64,000 nt of DNA from Paramecium octaurelia (Eukaryota > Ciliophora > Oligohymenophorea > Peniculida > Parameciidae): positions 187,202 through 251,201 of the forward strand of contig CAJJDP010000157.1 of assembly GCA_905182995.1 (NCBI GenBank), read 5' to 3'. The notes below the pieces were generated by a model. It saw only the letters and a list, made by a program, of their open reading frames with translations. It ran no database searches and was not told the DNA's origin. The position numbers and the translations under genes were made by a program. Of this stretch, positions 61,255-64,000 are shown piece after piece (the stretch's first letter is position 1; the number at the start of each line of letters is the position of its first letter).

Positions 61255-63027
61255 TCAATGTTTAATTATTGTAATAAATTCTTCCATTTCATCGATGCAA
61301 GCAAATTTTATTTTGCTTCTTTGTTTACCATTATTAATCTATATTAAATTATATTAGAATTACATTCAAAAACAAGAGATTTTTGGATGGTATAATATCT
61401 AAAATTAATTCACCAACTTTTTGAATTGATACCTCAATTATTGGATAGTGAAACACTGGTACATCAATTGCTAATGAATATTATATAAGGATTACCATCA
61501 ATAGAGTCATCATATTTGAGCCAGCAACCAATAAATTTATCAATTGTAATAACTAATATTGATGGTAATTCACTGTTTTTTTCAACTACATTCACTTTGA
61601 ATTCTTTAACTAACAGCAATCTGGTAGCCTAGCATCCAAGTTCTTTGATTATTAACGATTTACAGAACTCGTCTTAATCTTTTATGTTCTCAAAATAATT
61701 TGAATTAGGAAAAATATTTTTAATACTGTAGTATTATTCTATCTCCTATTTAAACTCTGGCAATTCTACATCAACATTATGAACATCACGAATACCATCT
61801 TTATAAATCTAGCAAGAATCCTACGCCCATTTCATTCGTTTTTATTCCATAACTACAACCTATATTTATTTTTCTACAATTTACATGTTTCCAATATTAT
61901 TTCACCTGCTCAACTAATTAATTCATCAACTTGATTGCATAAGCCTATGATGCCATATAGCTTGCCATTAATTTATATGTATCGACTGCCGATTAATATT
62001 ATTAAACTTAATTTTCATTTTAAGTTGAGGGGTAAGGTAGAGTCTGGGATTGGTAAATGATTGATCTTTATTTGCTCTTTTCAAATTGTTATTATCTCTC
62101 TTTGAAAAGCTGCTATTCTTTATCTTTTTAGTCATCTGATACGCTTTCCTATTACAAGACACATGATTATGATTATTCAAATATATTTTCTTTAGATTAT
62201 TCGGAATTGATACTCACCTATATTTACTCATCTGCTAACACTTCACTGATATCATTAATTTTTATTACTGAGGGTTCTTCATTCTATTTTTCTATCTCTT
62301 AATTTTATTTTAATTCTATATTTTAATTTTATTATTCATTTTAAATTGGATTATCAAAAATTGGTTTTCTTACTCTTTAAGATTACTACTAAGGAAACAA
62401 ATTTGTTATAGCTTTAAGTTTTTGGGTTGATTGTTAATTATACTTTTATAATTATTTTTTCTGGGCAACTATGCAACTTAACAATTAATTCGATCTATTG
62501 TCCATATCCAATAGGTCTTAGAGAATTTCCACTTTTAAAATTTAAGTTGATAAAGTATGAGAAAAGTTAGCTACCTTTTCACATCTTTTCAGGCTAGCTT
62601 CCTCAAATAAAGAGATGGCTTAACTGATATCCGAATATAGTTATTGACTCAATGGATTTTATTTAAGTGCTGGTTAAGGTTTAGTTAGTAAGAATTGTCC
62701 ATATTATTGTTCATGATAGTATTTTTCATTAAAGAATTTGTATACTATTTGTAGATATTCCCCTGATAGTCTAGCCTTTGAATCGCAAATATTCGCTAGC
62801 CATTCGATTTGCGCTTTATTTTTATCTAAGATTTCTCTTCTATTATCAGCCCATTCCTTTAGGTAACGATAACTTTCATCCTTTCTCTATTTTGAATTAG
62901 AAAATAATAGCTCCTTTTATTCTTTGCCCTCATCCACTTCACTAAAGTACTTTGGAAAAGTGGGAAACTTCAACTTATTTTTGTAATATTTGATAGTTGA
63001 AAAAATAGAATTGGGTTCCTCGGTCAT
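61255..63027 (-). CDS. Helical (BAR-like) protein with C-terminal PH-like domain (565 aa)
   Basis: Three 25-nt introns leave 566 codons. Residues 1-200 are helical and rich in charged and aromatic residues (IFSTIKYYKNKLKFPTFP, KEWADNRREILDKNKAQIEW). They recall BAR/F-BAR membrane-shaping helices. A long Gln/Glu-rich linker follows, then a helical segment (KLMASYMASQAYAIKLMNQL). The end looks like a PH domain: LLLVKEFKVNVVEKN, LVITIDKFIGCWL, and a final helix after KIKFACIDEMEEFITIIKH. The BAR call is tentative, the PH call somewhat stronger. A membrane-trafficking role is inferred. Confidence 0.75.
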
Positions 63028-63451
63028 CGAAAGTAAGTTATTATTAAATATAAAATTTAAATTTCATTTTAGTCTGAATTTTTGATTTATTTCGACATCA
63101 AAGATAATGATCATTAATCATCCAAGTAAAACACCATCCTGATACGATTTAAATTATTTTTATATATAAAATTATGAAAATAATGTCTATTACTTCATAA
63201 CGATAGTCCAAAAGGAAAAGGGAGAAATCAATCAAAAAGCCAATAGAAAATAGTTTTAAATAATGAATATGACTACTATCATCAAATAATATTAAATTGA
63301 GACAGGAATGTATAAAATTAGTTTGCCCAAATCAACTTTAGTTTACAAATATTTGATAATTTTTATTGGCAAGTATGCAATAATTGTATTCACTTCCAGT
63401 ACTGTTATTGGTGACAAATTGAATTTGAAAGGTAGAGGTAAAAATGATGAT
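63028..63451. other. Intergenic, nothing supported
   Basis: A standard-code 80-aa ORF at 63308-63550 (plus) overlaps the end of the next minus-strand gene and is not supported as a gene. No other signal was seen. Confidence 0.4.
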
Positions 63452-64000
63452 TCATGCATTTTGTCTTTCTCTGCGATATTTAGTATTATTTTACCCAAAT
63501 ATAATTTCGTATATTTAGAAGATTATACACTATTTAATGCAGAAACCTGACTTTCTCAAGATTGTTAATACAGATTTCAAAAGGCTTAATGCCTACTCTT
63601 ATTTTTAGTAATAAACAAGATTTTCTCTTTTAATCTACATTTAACTAAAGTTTTTCAAAATACTTGGAAAAAAAATTCTAATAAGTTTTAGAAATTAAAA
63701 TTAAATAATCATCAATAAATTATTCTATAAAAGTATGTTTATTGTTATTATTATTGTATTATTATGGAATTTATCTGATATTCCTTAATAAAGAGCCAAT
63801 AGTCTCTGATGTTATGAATTTCTCCAAAAAACTTGATTCGCTTTCTCCCCAGACACAACCTCTCAATGATTTCATACTATTCTTCAGGCTTTTTAGTAGA
63901 TCCATAGCTTCCTCTTCAGTTATAATAACATCATATGCATTGATAAAATGTTAATCAGATGCTCTCTTTACAATTTCTCTCAGACCCACAAGGCAATGTT
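63452..64000 (-). CDS. Unrecognised protein, 5' part cut by window edge
   Basis: The minus-strand frame enters at the right edge (VGLREIVKRASDQHFINAY, then EEEAMDLLKSLKNSMKSLRG) and runs through a short poly-Asn stretch. A 22-nt intron (gtcagg...aatag) joins it to the last exon, ending YRRERQNA at TGA 63452. No family was recognised. The start lies outside the window. Confidence 0.7.

Noticed and set aside
63308-63550. 80-codon plus-strand ORF
   Set aside because: It overlaps the 3' end of the minus-strand partial gene, whose spliced frame is more protein-like. It has no recognisable family.

Overview
The window looks like ciliate nuclear DNA, most likely macronuclear and from Paramecium or a close relative. 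It is very AT-rich. Long protein-like reading frames appear only when TAA and TAG are read as glutamine and TGA is the only stop. Frames of recognisable conserved proteins are joined across GT...AG introns of about 20-34 nt. For nearly every spliced gene below, genomic length minus introns is a whole number of codons, and the product matches its family from end to end. The genus is an inference from code, intron size and compactness; no rRNA, tRNA or telomere repeat was recognised.

Region 1 (1-17,100) is gene-poor and repeat-rich. It holds four intact copies of an unrecognised secreted, C-terminally hydrophobic, cysteine-tailed family (1710-2888, 5292-6440, 7199-8746, 15896-17059), one rearranged pseudogene (3641-4690) and a 423-bp inverted repeat (13364-13786 / 15066-15488) carrying truncated copies of the same family. 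Inside this region sits an ordinary island: a CDPK-type kinase, an RBPMS-like RRM protein, a small coiled-coil protein and an SCP2-domain protein.

Region 2 (17,300-25,600) holds MORN-repeat genes, two tandem PP4-type phosphatase catalytic subunit genes 10 bp apart, a coiled-coil gene, and a 1,344-bp stretch present twice on either side of a single N, best read as unmerged contig ends.

Region 3 (25,700-36,600) holds a 1,367-residue protein with a kinase domain followed by what looks like a pseudokinase domain, CFAP410, and two AIG1/GIMAP-like GTPase genes. The first GTPase is fused to an exact 44 x 39-bp repeat array.

Region 4 (36,800-64,000) is compact housekeeping sequence: RNA polymerase III largest subunit and an importin-alpha-like gene (divergent, 45 bp apart), an EF-hand protein, CNOT11, an SF2 helicase, coiled-coil genes, a NIFK/Nop15-like RRM protein, a TPR protein, two kinases (one CaMKK-like), an FHA protein, a divergent cytochrome-b5-reductase-like protein, a BAR/PH-like protein and a gene cut by the window edge.

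Functionally the right half is mostly transcription, RNA turnover, nuclear import, signalling and ciliary genes. The left end resembles a recombining cluster of lineage-specific surface or secreted genes. Several low-confidence ORFs are listed because the one-stop code makes chance ORFs common; their confidence values reflect that.
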